64,000 bases of DNA. It comes from Rhizobium sp. BK251. Its GTDB lineage: Bacteria > Pseudomonadota > Alphaproteobacteria > Rhizobiales > Rhizobiaceae. The DNA lies in NCBI RefSeq assembly GCF_004345245.1, contig NZ_SLUQ01000002.1, positions 62,001 to 126,000 on the forward strand, written 5' to 3'. Numbering within the stretch: the first letter of the stretch is position 1; every line of letters begins with the position of its first letter. Positions 17,101-25,448 of this stretch are shown here, in pieces. Below the pieces are notes generated by a model. That model did not search any database. It was not told the DNA's origin and worked only from the letters and a program-made list of their open reading frames with translations. Made by a program: the position numbers and the translations under genes.

Positions 17101-18111
17101 CTATCGTCTGAGGATCTCGTATTCGGTTTCGGGAATTACCAACCGGTATTCGATGTAACCCGGTTCGTTGAGAAACGAAGCGCGTCCATTCATCGACGTC
17201 GGCACGACGCGCTCGAGCACCGTGCGTCCGAAGCTGTTGTCTTCAAGGTCCACTCCGGCATCGGTCGCCAGGACCCGCTCGGTCCATTTAACTTCTATTG
17301 CGCCCCTGCCATCGAGCGTGGTCTCGACACAGTCGAGGCGGATGGCGGTAGCTCCGGCCGCGATTGCCCCATGGGATGCGGAGTTGACGATGAGTTCGTG
17401 CAGGGCAAGCCCCAGATGGACGGCGGCATTGGGCGTCAGATGGGCGTTGATACCGTAGATGGGCATCGCGCCGGTCGAATCCGGCCAGTAGGGCGCAAAC
17501 TGCTTTTGCGCCAGCTCGAACAGGAACGCGCCTCTCCAGCTCGAATCCGTGATCAGGTCCTGGGAGTTCGACAGCGACTGCAGCCGGCCACGAAACTTTA
17601 CCAGGAAGCCATCCACAGAGAGCGTGTGACGCGCCGTCTGGGTCGCGATGCCCTGGATGATGGCCAGCAGGTTCTTTGACCGATGCGAGAGTTCGCGCAG
17701 GAGGGATTTCAGGACCTTCTCGCGATGACGGGATTCCGTTACCTCAGAGATGACGGAAAGGATGCCAGGCGAGGACTTCGGGCCAACGCGTTCGATCTTG
17801 AACTCGTAGATGCGAGCTTCGCTTCCCGCCGCGATCTCGACCTCGATGCTCGCCGGACGCCCGGTCGCCAGCACGGCAACCTTCAGGTTCTTCAGCTGCT
17901 CGCCGTTCTTCTCGCCGAACAGGCGCAGATCATCGGTACCGGTTTTGAACGGGGGCTTGAGATGCTCCGGCAGGTTCTCCGCATAGCGGATTGCGAGCGC
18001 GGAATCCTGGTAGAGGATCGAGATGCCGGCGCTCGCCAGGGCCCGTTCCATCATTACGGCCTTGCCCTCCATGGAGAAGGGCGCACCCGATAATGGTTCA
18101 GTCGTCTTCAC
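17101..18111 (-). CDS. HWE-family sensor histidine kinase of the general stress response locus
   Basis: 336 residues without membrane segments. A PAS-like sensor region occupies roughly 20-125, followed by an HWE kinase: phospho-acceptor His143 in 'LLRELSHRSKNLLAIIQGIA', the N-box 'LALHELIVNSASHGA' and the WxE motif 'IEVKWTER'. HWE kinases of the PhyK/RsiC type act on PhyR-like regulators. It lies downstream of phyR on the same strand with a 165-base gap containing a GC-rich hairpin, so it may have its own promoter. Whether it activates or dephosphorylates PhyR cannot be told from sequence. Confidence 0.85.
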   Translation of the reverse strand: MKTTEPLSGAPFSMEGKAVMMERALASAGISILYQDSALAIRYAENLPEHLKPPFKTGTDDLRLFGEKNGEQLKNLKVAVLATGRPASIEVEIAAGSEARIYEFKIERVGPKSSPGILSVISEVTESRHREKVLKSLLRELSHRSKNLLAIIQGIATQTARHTLSVDGFLVKFRGRLQSLSNSQDLITDSSWRGAFLFELAQKQFAPYWPDSTGAMPIYGINAHLTPNAAVHLGLALHELIVNSASHGAIAAGATAIRLDCVETTLDGRGAIEVKWTERVLATDAGVDLEDNSFGRTVLERVVPTSMNGRASFLNEPGYIEYRLVIPETEYEILRR

Positions 18112-18276
18112 GAAGCTGCCTCACCTTCGATTCCTCAGGATGCCGCCGGCAAGAAGTGTCTTTATGCGAAAAGCTTGCTGCCGATCATACTATGACGCGA
18201 CTATACGGATCGTTAAGCGCTCCGGTGGCGGCCGGAGCGCCGGTTCCTCCCTCTTACGCGAAAGGATCGAGTCGCC

Positions 18277-19071
18277 TCAGGCGGCGACCCTCGTCGATTC
18301 GTTGAAGAAGAGCGCCTGGCTGATCAAGGCCTTCACCATGTCCGGGTTGAAAGGCTTGGTCACCAGGAATGTCGGCTCGGGCCGCTCGCCAGTCAGCAAC
18401 CGCTCGGGGAACGCGGTGATGAAGATGACCGGTATGCTTGACGTCTTCAGTATGTCGTTCACCGCATCGATGCCGGAACTTCCGTCCGCCAGCTGAATGT
18501 CGGCAAGCACCATGCTGGGCTTCGTCTTGTTATAGAGCGCTACGGCTTCGGTGTGCGTGCGGGCAATGCCGGTCACTGTATGGCCGAGGCTTTCGACCAT
18601 CTGCTCGATGTCCATCGCGATCAGCGGCTCGTCCTCGATGATCATGATGTTGGTCGCTACCTGCCGGGAGATCTCCTGCGATGCAGTCTCGAGAAGCCTT
18701 GCGACTTCTTCATCTTCGACCTCAAGAATGTTGGCGATTTCCGGGAGGCGGAAATTCTCGACCGATGCCAGGATAAACGCCTGACGTGCGACAGGCGAAA
18801 CCTTGGCGAGATTGACGGAGGCACGCTGTTCCCAAGCAAAGGGCGAAATAGGCTCGGGAATTTGGATTGAGGCGGAACCAAAGAGTTTGGAAAACAGTTT
18901 GTAGAGTGCAACACGATCATTCTCGGTATCCGGGAAAATGGATATGTCGGAAATGATTGCTTCCAGTACGGCGGCGACATAGGCGTCGCCAGAGGTCTGT
19001 GTTCCGGTGAGAGCACGGGAATAGCGACGCAGGTAGGGAAGGTGCGGCGCGATCCGAGTTGAAAGTGTCAT
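18277..19071 (-). CDS. phyR: PhyR anti-anti-sigma response regulator
   Basis: 264 residues, the standard PhyR layout. Residues ~1-135 are a sigma-factor-like domain that mimics ECF sigma regions 2 and 4; residues ~140-260 are a receiver domain with acidic pocket Glu146-Asp147, phosphoacceptor Asp191 (VLADIQLADG), Thr in FITAFPE and Lys in VTKPF. When phosphorylated, PhyR binds NepR and frees EcfG. Divergent from nepR-ecfG, with an EcfG promoter of its own at 19117-19141, giving positive feedback. Confidence 0.96.
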   Translation of the reverse strand: MTLSTRIAPHLPYLRRYSRALTGTQTSGDAYVAAVLEAIISDISIFPDTENDRVALYKLFSKLFGSASIQIPEPISPFAWEQRASVNLAKVSPVARQAFILASVENFRLPEIANILEVEDEEVARLLETASQEISRQVATNIMIIEDEPLIAMDIEQMVESLGHTVTGIARTHTEAVALYNKTKPSMVLADIQLADGSSGIDAVNDILKTSSIPVIFITAFPERLLTGERPEPTFLVTKPFNPDMVKALISQALFFNESTRVAA

Positions 19072-19116
19072 AAAAAACTCCCGTCAGTAAGCCGTATGGG
19101 CTCTAATGGCTGGAGT

Positions 19117-19141
19117 AACGTAGCCTTCGAACAAAAGTTCC
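19117..19141 (-). promoter_or_regulatory. EcfG-type promoter of phyR
   Basis: On the minus strand GGAAC (19141-19137), an 18-base spacer and TT (19118-19117) form a full consensus, with the extended GGAACTTT...CGTT. It ends 46 bases before the phyR start and lies back-to-back with the nepR promoter. Confidence 0.85.
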
Positions 19142-19150
19142 CCGCCCACC

Positions 19151-19175
19151 GGAACTTTTTTGAGGAGCACGCGTT
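19151..19175 (+). promoter_or_regulatory. EcfG-type promoter of nepR-ecfG
   Basis: GGAAC at 19151-19155, 18-base spacer, TT at 19174-19175, again in the extended form GGAACTTT-N13-CGTT. It precedes nepR by about 110 bases and starts only 10 bases from the divergent phyR promoter. Confidence 0.85.
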
Positions 19176-19288
19176 GTTCTGGCCGGCGCATGATGGGTTT
19201 CACCCGTTCCTCAGACCTTTGGCAAGCGACCTGCGGAACCAAGTTCATCCGCGGTTCGTTCGGAAAAATGGCCTATGAATGAAATCTT

Positions 19289-19516
19289 ATGCGAGAAGTG
19301 ATGAGTTTGATGACAACACAAAACCCTGAAGCAGCGGATCAGCAGCGGCCGGATCGGAAGGCGCGCGATATACTCGACCCCAACAACCAGATCGGCATGA
19401 AGCTGCGTTCGCTCTATGCCGCGGTTCAGGAAGAGGCTATCCCCGAGCGTTTTCTGGACCTCCTTGAGAAGCTCGACCAAGCCGAGCAGATGGCTTCGGC
19501 AAAGATGGCGGAGTAG
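19289..19516 (+). CDS. nepR: NepR anti-sigma factor
   Basis: Up to 75 residues; ATGs at 19289, 19301 and 19310 are all possible starts and none has a decisive Shine-Dalgarno. The family core 'IGMKLRSLYAAVQEEAIPER' is intact, flanked by acidic/basic tails. NepR sequesters EcfG until phosphorylated PhyR removes it. It ends ten bases before ecfG, so the pair is co-transcribed from the EcfG promoter. Confidence 0.93.
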   Translation: MREVMSLMTTQNPEAADQQRPDRKARDILDPNNQIGMKLRSLYAAVQEEAIPERFLDLLEKLDQAEQMASAKMAE

Positions 19517-19526
19517 GCGAGCTCCC

Positions 19527-20081
19527 ATGGAAAAGACGCAACCAAGTTTCAAGCGTGAACTGCTGGCTGCGCTGCCAAGCCTTCGCGCATTTGCCATCTC
19601 CTTGATCGGCCGCCACGACCGTGCCGACGATCTCGTCCAGGACACCATCATGAAGGCCTGGGCGAAGCAGGATCATTTCGAGATGGGCACCAACATGAAG
19701 GCGTGGCTGTTCACCATCCTTCGCAACGAGCTCTACAGCCAGATGCGCAAGGCTGGCCGCGAAGTACAGGACAGCGACGGCATCTTCACGGAATCGATGG
19801 CAACCCATCCAGCCCAATATGGCGCGCTCGACCTTCAGGATTTTCGCAAGGCGCTCGAGCAGCTCCCGTCCGACCAGCGCGAGGCAATCATCCTCGTGGG
19901 TGCTTCAGGGTTTTCCTATGAGGAGGCTGCCGAAATCTGCGGATGCGCGGTCGGCACCATCAAGAGCCGCGTGAACCGTGCGCGCCAGCGACTGCAGGAA
20001 CTGCTTCAGGTTTCGGGCGAGGCAGATTTCGGCCCGGATGCGACTTCCTCTCCGCTTACGTCGCGGGCCTTCGCCTTCTGA
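19527..20081 (+). CDS. ecfG: EcfG-family general stress sigma factor (RpoE2)
   Basis: 184 residues from the ATG at 19527. Region 2 is visible in 'RADDLVQDTIMKAWAKQDHF' and 'MKAWLFTILRNELYSQMRK'; region 4 in 'LPSDQREAIILVGASGFSYE' and 'GCAVGTIKSRVNRARQRL'. This is the ECF15 layout, with the partner NepR upstream and PhyR divergent. It should transcribe GGAAC-N18/19-TT promoters, four of which occur in this window, including its own. Confidence 0.95.
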   Translation: MEKTQPSFKRELLAALPSLRAFAISLIGRHDRADDLVQDTIMKAWAKQDHFEMGTNMKAWLFTILRNELYSQMRKAGREVQDSDGIFTESMATHPAQYGALDLQDFRKALEQLPSDQREAIILVGASGFSYEEAAEICGCAVGTIKSRVNRARQRLQELLQVSGEADFGPDATSSPLTSRAFAF

Positions 20082-20105
20082 TCAAACATAAATATGCACG
20101 CATCA

Positions 20106-20137
20106 AAAAGCCGACACGGTTTCCCGTGTCGGTTTTC
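20106..20137. terminator. Terminator between ecfG and the convergent membrane operon
   Basis: CCGACACGG (20111-20119) pairs with CCGTGTCGG (20124-20132) around TTTC, with AAAA before and TTTT after, so it serves both directions. Confidence 0.88.
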
Positions 20138-20155
20138 TGCTTTCTGGCGGACAGG

Positions 20156-20560
20156 TCAATCCGCGTCCTTCTTCGATCCGATGAAATTCGACGCCAGCAA
20201 AGCGACCACGATGGCTGCGGTCAACATAGGCTGGGCGCGAAACAGGCCGATGCCGGTCGCCGCGATCGATTCGATGGCGAGCCGCCGTTCGCGAGCGCGC
20301 CGGGCTTCCTGCGCGTTCATGATCAACATGATCGTCAGGACGATAAGACCAAGAAGCAACGCGGCGGCGGCGAGGAAAAGGGCAGCTCCAGGCGCGCCAT
20401 AGATGCCGGCCAGCCATATGCCCGCGGCCACCACGGCCAGCGCGTAGGCGCTAAGGAGAAACAGGGCGGCGATCGCAATAAAGATGGCGTTGCGCTGGAC
20501 CCGCGCAACGCGCCTCTGCACCGTACCCGTAAGTAGCATGCTGACGAGCGGAAGGAGCAT
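20156..20560 (-). CDS. Small membrane protein, holin-like (Phage_holin_3_6 type)
   Basis: 134 residues with two long hydrophobic segments (about residues 24-50 and 55-85), a basic cytosolic stretch 'EARRARERR' and a third short hydrophobic segment near the C-terminus. The layout resembles the phage holin family 3-6 proteins often paired with DUF883/YqjD proteins in stress operons; no lysis function is implied. It follows the DUF883 gene by nine bases. The operon is preceded by an EcfG promoter, so both genes are probable members of the general stress regulon. Confidence 0.65.
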   Translation of the reverse strand: MLLPLVSMLLTGTVQRRVARVQRNAIFIAIAALFLLSAYALAVVAAGIWLAGIYGAPGAALFLAAAALLLGLIVLTIMLIMNAQEARRARERRLAIESIAATGIGLFRAQPMLTAAIVVALLASNFIGSKKDAD

Positions 20561-20569
20561 CCAGGTCCC

Positions 20570-20917
20570 TCAGCGGCGAGCAAGCAGCGCAATGACGAGG
20601 CCGAGGGCCGCGGCGGCTGCAACTGTTGCGGCAGGGTGGCTGCGCACGGTGGCGCGCACTTCACGTGCGCCGCGAACGTAACCGCTGTGGATATCCCGCA
20701 GAAGCTCCTCGCTGCGCGCCACGAGATCCTCAAAGCCTGCCTCGGCCTGATGCCGCAGCTTTTCACCGCTTCCAGCGCTGCTCTTGCCGACGAGCTTGGT
20801 CAGGCTCGCGATCTCCGCGCGCAGGTGCTCGATCTGCTCTTCGATGCCGGTTTCGATGTCGTGCAACGTGCCGCCGTTGCGCTTGCCCCGGACGGAGTGG
20901 AGTATGGAATTGGCCAT
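20570..20917 (-). CDS. DUF883/ElaB-YqjD family protein
   Basis: 115 residues from the ATG at 20917, which follows GGGAGAAG; the open frame extends far upstream but without family similarity. The family layout is complete: a helical region 'IEEQIEHLRAEIASLTKLVG' followed by a single C-terminal membrane anchor (HPAATVAAAAALGLVIALLA) ending in RR. E. coli YqjD and ElaB anchor ribosomes or sit in the inner membrane and are stationary-phase induced. First gene of the operon behind the promoter at 21066-21090. Confidence 0.8.
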   Translation of the reverse strand: MANSILHSVRGKRNGGTLHDIETGIEEQIEHLRAEIASLTKLVGKSSAGSGEKLRHQAEAGFEDLVARSEELLRDIHSGYVRGAREVRATVRSHPAATVAAAAALGLVIALLARR

Positions 20918-21065
20918 GATCTTCTCCCTTTTTGGGCGCCGACGGCGCCGTTCGCGATCAGGAACGAAAGAGGTCCAAGTTTTGCACGGGGAAGCGAAGC
21001 TCGCATTGATCGAAAGCAAACAGATCACCCCCGCTAACGGACAGCCTCCGCCAGTATGATGCCAC

Positions 21066-21090
21066 AACGCGTGCGCGCATCGAAAGTTCC
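21066..21090 (-). promoter_or_regulatory. EcfG-type promoter of the DUF883-holin operon
   Basis: Minus-strand GGAAC (21090-21086), 18-base spacer and TT (21067-21066), extended form GGAACTTT-N13-CGTT as at the other three sites. The predicted leader to the DUF883 start is about 140 bases. Confidence 0.8.
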
Positions 21091-21138
21091 CTGTCGTCGG
21101 GTAGGCCGAATAGGCGCCGACGCCTACGATCCCGACGT

Positions 21139-21930
21139 TCAGCGCTCCAGCGCGCTGTGGGCAAGGACGAAGGGAGTGTCGCCTGCGGGGACGCGATTGA
21201 CCCTGAGCGGGCAGCCGAAGACCGACAGCATGTGCTCGTCGGTCAGGACATCCGTCACCGTGCCGGCTGCCGAAAGTTCGCCGCCCTTCATCAGGACCAT
21301 CCGGTCGGCGAAGAGCGCCGTGAGGTTGAGATCGTGCATCACGGCTATGACGCCGCCGCCGCGCTCGCAGAAGTCGCGTGCGAGCTTCATGATGGTCAGC
21401 TGGTGACTGATGTCGAGGCTTGAGACGGGCTCGTCCAGCAGCAGCCAGCAGGGCTGCCCGTCCACGATCGGTTCCGGGATCTGGCAAAGGACGCGCGCGA
21501 GCTGGACGCGCTGTTGTTCGCCGCCGGAAAGTTCCTGATAGAAGCGACCTTCGAAACCGGAGAGGTCGACTGCCTCCAGCGCTTCCGCGGCGACGCTCTC
21601 GGCGTCCTGCGGGCGGCTGTTGATACCCGATGTCAGTCCCATGCGGACGATCTCGCGCACGGTGAAGGGAAAGGAGATCGCGCTCGACTGGGGAAGGACG
21701 CCGCGCATGGCCGCCAGCCGCCAGGGCGCCATTCCGGTGATCTCATGTCCATTGATCCGCGCGGAGCCATCGTAGGAAAGCTCGCCGGCGATCGCCTTCA
21801 TCGTTGTCGTCTTGCCGGAACCGTTGGGTCCGGCGATTGCCGTCAACGCGCCGGGCCGGGCCGCAAACGAAACATCGTGCAATATGCTCTTGCCCGACAG
21901 GCGAACGGATAGGCCGGAAACTTCGATCAT
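21139..21930 (-). CDS. hmuV: Heme ABC transporter ATP-binding protein HmuV
   Basis: 263 residues from the ATG at 21930 (MIEVSGLSVRLSGKSILHDV); a longer open frame upstream overlaps hmuU and is not used. Walker A is GPNGSGKTTT, the signature is LSGGEQQRVQLARVL and Walker B is WLLLDEPVSSLD. It energises import of heme by HmuU after delivery by HmuT. Starts eight bases after the hmuU stop and is the last gene of the operon. Confidence 0.95.
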   Translation of the reverse strand: MIEVSGLSVRLSGKSILHDVSFAARPGALTAIAGPNGSGKTTTMKAIAGELSYDGSARINGHEITGMAPWRLAAMRGVLPQSSAISFPFTVREIVRMGLTSGINSRPQDAESVAAEALEAVDLSGFEGRFYQELSGGEQQRVQLARVLCQIPEPIVDGQPCWLLLDEPVSSLDISHQLTIMKLARDFCERGGGVIAVMHDLNLTALFADRMVLMKGGELSAAGTVTDVLTDEHMLSVFGCPLRVNRVPAGDTPFVLAHSALER

Positions 21931-21938
21931 GGGAAAAC

Positions 21939-23063
21939 TCAGAGGCTGAGGCGCGAGCGCTGGCGGAGAAGGATCCAGAGGAAGAAGGGACCTCCGACGG
22001 CAGCGGTGATGATGCCGATCGGCAACTCCGCCGGGGCTACGATGGTTCTCGCGAAGACATCCGCAAAAATCAGCAGTGACCCGCCCAGCAGGGCAGCGGC
22101 CGGCAACAGGAAGCGGTGGTCCGGACCAATCAGCATGCGAAGAATATGGGGAACCACGATGCCGACGAAGCCGATGCCGCCGCTGACGGCGACCGATGCG
22201 CCGGTCGCAGCCGCGACGGCGACGATCGCCACGTTCTTCAGGCGTTGCACCGGCACTCCCATGTGAAAGGCCGCCGCCTCGCCGAGCGTGATGGCGTTGA
22301 GACCCCGCGCCATGAAGGGAAGGGCGAGGAACGAGAGGAACATGATCGGCCCGACGGCCGCGACCTTCACCCATGTAGAACCGGCGAGCGAACCCATGCT
22401 CCAGAAGGTCAGGTCGCGCAGCTGCTTGTCGTCGGCCATGTAGATGAGAATGCCGGTGAAGGCGAGCGCGAGCGCTCCGAGCGCGATACCGGCGAGAAGC
22501 ATGGTCGCGACCGATGTCTGACCATGTCGCGTGGCGACGCGGTAGAGAAGGATGGTGACGACAAGCCCGCCGACAAACGCCGCGATGGGCAGCGCGAAGA
22601 TGCCGAAAAGCGCATAGATCGGCGCGGCAACGGTGCCGCCGAGCACGATCATCGTGACCGCTCCGAGGCTCGATCCGGACGTGACGCCGATAAGGCCCGG
22701 GTCGGCCAATGGATTGCGGAACAGGCCCTGCATGACCGTGCCGGACACGGCAAGCGAGGCGCCGATCAGAAAGCCGAGGATCGCGCGGGGAAGACGGATG
22801 TCGAAGATGATGATCCGGTCGCGCGCGCTGAGGGCGGATTCGGTTCCTCCCGCGCCCATGACCTCCCTGAACACATCGAGCGCGGAGGCATCCGACGCAC
22901 CAGTCGTGATCGAGAAGGCCAGTGAAAACAGGGCGCCGACGATCAAGGCCGCGATCACGATGAGCGCGAGCAGCGAACGGTCGCCCTGGCGATGACGTTC
23001 CCGAATATATGCCAGCGACGGCAGCGAACGCCGCTGCCCCCGCATGGCTGTATGCATGACCAT
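21939..23063 (-). CDS. hmuU: Heme ABC transporter permease HmuU
   Basis: 374 residues with the ten-helix FecCD/BtuC fold. Typical motifs are 'LPRAILGFLIGASLAVSGTVMQGLFRNPLADPGLIG' (key residues LPR...GxxLAxSGxxxQxxxRNPLAxPxxxG) and 'GGIGFVGIVVPHILRMLIGPDHR'. It forms the inner-membrane heme channel as a homodimer with two HmuV. Start lies two bases after the hmuT stop. Confidence 0.95.
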   Translation of the reverse strand: MVMHTAMRGQRRSLPSLAYIRERHRQGDRSLLALIVIAALIVGALFSLAFSITTGASDASALDVFREVMGAGGTESALSARDRIIIFDIRLPRAILGFLIGASLAVSGTVMQGLFRNPLADPGLIGVTSGSSLGAVTMIVLGGTVAAPIYALFGIFALPIAAFVGGLVVTILLYRVATRHGQTSVATMLLAGIALGALALAFTGILIYMADDKQLRDLTFWSMGSLAGSTWVKVAAVGPIMFLSFLALPFMARGLNAITLGEAAAFHMGVPVQRLKNVAIVAVAAATGASVAVSGGIGFVGIVVPHILRMLIGPDHRFLLPAAALLGGSLLIFADVFARTIVAPAELPIGIITAAVGGPFFLWILLRQRSRLSL

Positions 23064-23065
23064 TC

Positions 23066-23992
23066 TCAGCCCCCGTAAATGGCGGCGTTCAATTCGCGCA
23101 CGGCACTGGCCGTCCTCGGGCCGAAGCCGAGAAGATGCAGCCCATCCATGCGGATGACTGCCTTGTTCTCTCCGGCCGGCGTCAGGGCGATGGCGGGCTG
23201 TCCCAAGAGTTCGGCATCCGTCGTCGCGGCGGGACCGCCGCGGTCCATCATCAGGATGACGTCCGGCTTGGCCTCGATGATAGCTTCATCGGCGAGAGCT
23301 TTATAGCCGGGAAAATCGCCGACGGCGTTGGTGGCGCCGGCCAGCTTGATGATACCGTCCGCGGCTGTTCCCGTGCCGGAGGCGAGGATCTTGCCGCCTT
23401 GGGTGCTCAGTATGAAAAGCACACGCTTGCGCTCGGCCTCCGGGCGCTTCTCCGCGTGGGCGGTTGCCGCATCGAGATCGGTCGCCACCTGCCGTTCCAG
23501 CACCTTTGCCTTGTCCTCGACGCCGAGCAGGGTTCCGACCCTGTCGATCTTGGCCAGAATGCCATCCCGGTCGAACTTGCCGGGCACGGTCTCGAAGGGA
23601 ATGCTCGCATTACGCAGCACGCTCAGTGCTTCCGGCGGACCGGATCCCTCGACCGCTATGATCGCGGTCGGATTGACGGCGAGAATGCCTTCCGGCGAGA
23701 GTGCCCGCATGTAGCCGACGTCAGGCAGCTTCGTGGCTGCTTCCGGGTAAAGGCTGGTGGAATCGCGTGCGATCAGTTTGTTTTCTTCGCCGAGCGCATA
23801 GACGATCTCGGTAATGTCGCCGCCGATGCTGACGAGGCGGGACGTATCCAGCTTCTTGGCTTCATCGGCGAGCGCCGGCCGAACCAAGCCGAACAGGCTG
23901 CCGGCCGGAAGCATCGGAGAGGCAGCGGCCGCTGCCAGGGCTGCAACGGCAAGAAGCCTGGTCGCACGCCGCCTTGTTGTTGAAGAGCTCAT
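23066..23992 (-). CDS. hmuT: Periplasmic heme-binding protein HmuT
   Basis: 308 residues from the ATG at 23992, preceded by AGGAG nine bases upstream; the frame stays open to 24058 but that would place a charged leader before the signal peptide. The signal sequence (RRATRLLAVAALAAAAASP) is followed by the class III binding protein fold with 'RLVSIGGDITEIVYALG', 'ARDSTSLYPEAATKLPDVGY' and 'RALSPEGILAVNPTAI'. The conserved Tyr/Arg pair around DVGYMRALS is where heme is held in HmuT/PhuT. Confidence 0.93.
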   Translation of the reverse strand: MSSSTTRRRATRLLAVAALAAAAASPMLPAGSLFGLVRPALADEAKKLDTSRLVSIGGDITEIVYALGEENKLIARDSTSLYPEAATKLPDVGYMRALSPEGILAVNPTAIIAVEGSGPPEALSVLRNASIPFETVPGKFDRDGILAKIDRVGTLLGVEDKAKVLERQVATDLDAATAHAEKRPEAERKRVLFILSTQGGKILASGTGTAADGIIKLAGATNAVGDFPGYKALADEAIIEAKPDVILMMDRGGPAATTDAELLGQPAIALTPAGENKAVIRMDGLHLLGFGPRTASAVRELNAAIYGG

Positions 23993-24003
23993 CGGTTCGC
24001 TCC

Positions 24004-25059
24004 TTATGCCGCCACGCTCGCACCGTTTCTCGGCAGATTTTCTACAATATCGCGCCAATCCTCGCGCTCGCCGGAGCCTTCCTTCCGCTTGCCAAAGAAC
24101 TGGATGATCATCTCGCCATGGGCATCATAGGCCTCGAGCGACGTGACGTGACCATCCTTGGTCGGCTTGCGCACCGCCCATACCTCGGCGATGTGGTCCT
24201 GGCGCAGGTGCAGATGGAAGGTCGGATCGAGCACATTGATCCACGGACCCATCGGCTGGACGTTAAAGATGGGGCCGGAGTGGATTTGGACAATGCCGTT
24301 GTTGGCAACAAAGCACATGATCGGCAGGCCCACGGCGACAGATGCATGCATCATGTCGGCGACCGCCGAGTTCTCTAGCAGCCACGCATAGTCGTCCCCG
24401 ACGGAGCGAACCGCCGCCTGGCGGCCGATCTTCAGCCTCTTCAGCATGCCGAAAAACTCGTGGGTGTCGGTCATCCGGCTCCAGCTGTCGCGCAGCTCGT
24501 CGCGGCTGACGTTGCCTTCTTCATCGGCAGCGCTGTTGGCGAGCGCGACCTCGACGAACTCCTGGGACTGATCCTCGAGGCGGAAATCGGCAACGATCGA
24601 ATGATAGGCGTCGATGTTCGACTCCGGCCGCAGATGCACCTTGTGGACAGCGTTGCCGGCCTTGTCGAAGAACTGAAGGCTGAGACGATCCTGTTCGCCA
24701 TCCTTCTTGACGACCGCAAAACCATGCGCCCAGCGGCTCGGGAAAATGCGCAGGTCGATGTTTTCGCCGAGCACGATCGAGGCATGTACGCCGGTCTCGA
24801 TGCCTTCGTAGACGCCGATCTTTTCGTGGACTGCGCTCTCATTGCGAGACAGGGCCATGACGGTTCCGAGCTCTGCAACTCGGCCAAGGAAGCGGTTGGC
24901 ATCGGCGTCGACACGCGTCGCTGTCAGCCCGACTTCGGCGGCGACAAGCGCACCTTCCGAGACGCCCAACTGGGCAGCGATATCGCGCTCGCGCATCTTC
25001 GGGTTTTCCGCACGGAACGCGCGGATCTCGGCCGGGGAGGGTCTGGTCTTTTCAGTCAT
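24004..25059 (-). CDS. hmuS: Hemin-degrading / heme-trafficking protein HmuS
   Basis: 351 residues of the HemS/ChuX repeat family, with two related halves. The heme-binding His region is near 'RWAHGFAVVKKDGEQDRLSLQFF', and the second half repeats 'QIHSGPIFNVQPMGPWINVLDP' and 'FHLHLRQDHIAEVWAVRKPT'. It receives heme in the cytoplasm after HmuTUV import. It follows hmuP by eight bases in the same operon. Confidence 0.93.
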   Translation of the reverse strand: MTEKTRPSPAEIRAFRAENPKMRERDIAAQLGVSEGALVAAEVGLTATRVDADANRFLGRVAELGTVMALSRNESAVHEKIGVYEGIETGVHASIVLGENIDLRIFPSRWAHGFAVVKKDGEQDRLSLQFFDKAGNAVHKVHLRPESNIDAYHSIVADFRLEDQSQEFVEVALANSAADEEGNVSRDELRDSWSRMTDTHEFFGMLKRLKIGRQAAVRSVGDDYAWLLENSAVADMMHASVAVGLPIMCFVANNGIVQIHSGPIFNVQPMGPWINVLDPTFHLHLRQDHIAEVWAVRKPTKDGHVTSLEAYDAHGEMIIQFFGKRKEGSGEREDWRDIVENLPRNGASVAA

Positions 25060-25067
25060 GTCGATGC

Positions 25068-25253
25068 CTATTTGTTGAGAATGAGCTTGCCCTGCCGGGT
25101 GATCTTCATCCGGTAGACGGCGCCTTCGTGTCGAATCATGATTTCGCTTTGGCCGCGAAAGATGTCGGTGCTTTCGAGCACCCTGACCTCTGCCGCGGGT
25201 TCTGCCGTCCGCGCCGGCAAATGCTTATGTGTATCCAGCTTTTCAGCCACCAT
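25068..25253 (-). CDS. hmuP: HmuP/HemP-family small heme-uptake protein
   Basis: 61 residues from the ATG at 25253 (MVAEKLDTHKHL). The C-terminal 'VLESTDIFRGQSEIMIRHEG' and 'YRMKITRQGKLILNK' are the HemP family core. The frame is open back to 25331, which would give 87 residues, but that start abuts an iron-response box and no Shine-Dalgarno is seen at either, so 25253 is preferred. HmuP in rhizobia promotes expression of the outer-membrane heme receptor. First gene of hmuPSTUV. Confidence 0.85.
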   Translation of the reverse strand: MVAEKLDTHKHLPARTAEPAAEVRVLESTDIFRGQSEIMIRHEGAVYRMKITRQGKLILNK

Positions 25254-25315
25254 TTCAGTTTGATTTTTCCGCAAGAATGCAGGGGATCCCGATCCCGCTG
25301 AGGGGATAATTATCT

Positions 25316-25330
25316 TGACTTTCATACTCA
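25316..25330. promoter_or_regulatory. Iron-responsive (RirA-type) box of hmuPSTUV
   Basis: TGA-CTTTCATAC-TCA matches the TGA-N9-TCA iron-responsive operator recognised for RirA in rhizobia. It lies 63 bases upstream of the preferred hmuP start and next to a GATAATTATC palindrome at 25306-25315. An exact match to a short consensus; chance occurrence is possible, but position is apt. Confidence 0.6.
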
Positions 25331-25353
25331 TACTTTTTTAAAGACGCAATAGA

Positions 25354-25368
25354 AGACAATTACAGTCA
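25354..25368. promoter_or_regulatory. Second iron-responsive box, near the tonB-side operon
   Basis: AGA-CAATTACAG-TCA has one mismatch to TGA-N9-TCA, and its surroundings (ACAATTACAGTCAACTTT) closely resemble the exact box at 27261-27275 (ACAATCACAATCAACTTT). It lies 81 bases before the gene at 25449, whose operon includes tonB. Confidence 0.45.
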
Positions 25369-25448
25369 ACTTTGTTTTTGAGCCGCCCGTCGGACGCCTG
25401 CAGTTTCACTCCGCATTGGTCGATGGACGCCTCCAAGAGGTGTGTTTG

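Noticed and set aside
20570..21487. 305-codon frame extending the DUF883 gene upstream
   Set aside because: The extra residues are Arg/Pro-rich shadow of the hmuV gene; the DUF883 family start at 20917 has a ribosome binding site and an EcfG promoter at 21066-21090 lies inside the extension.
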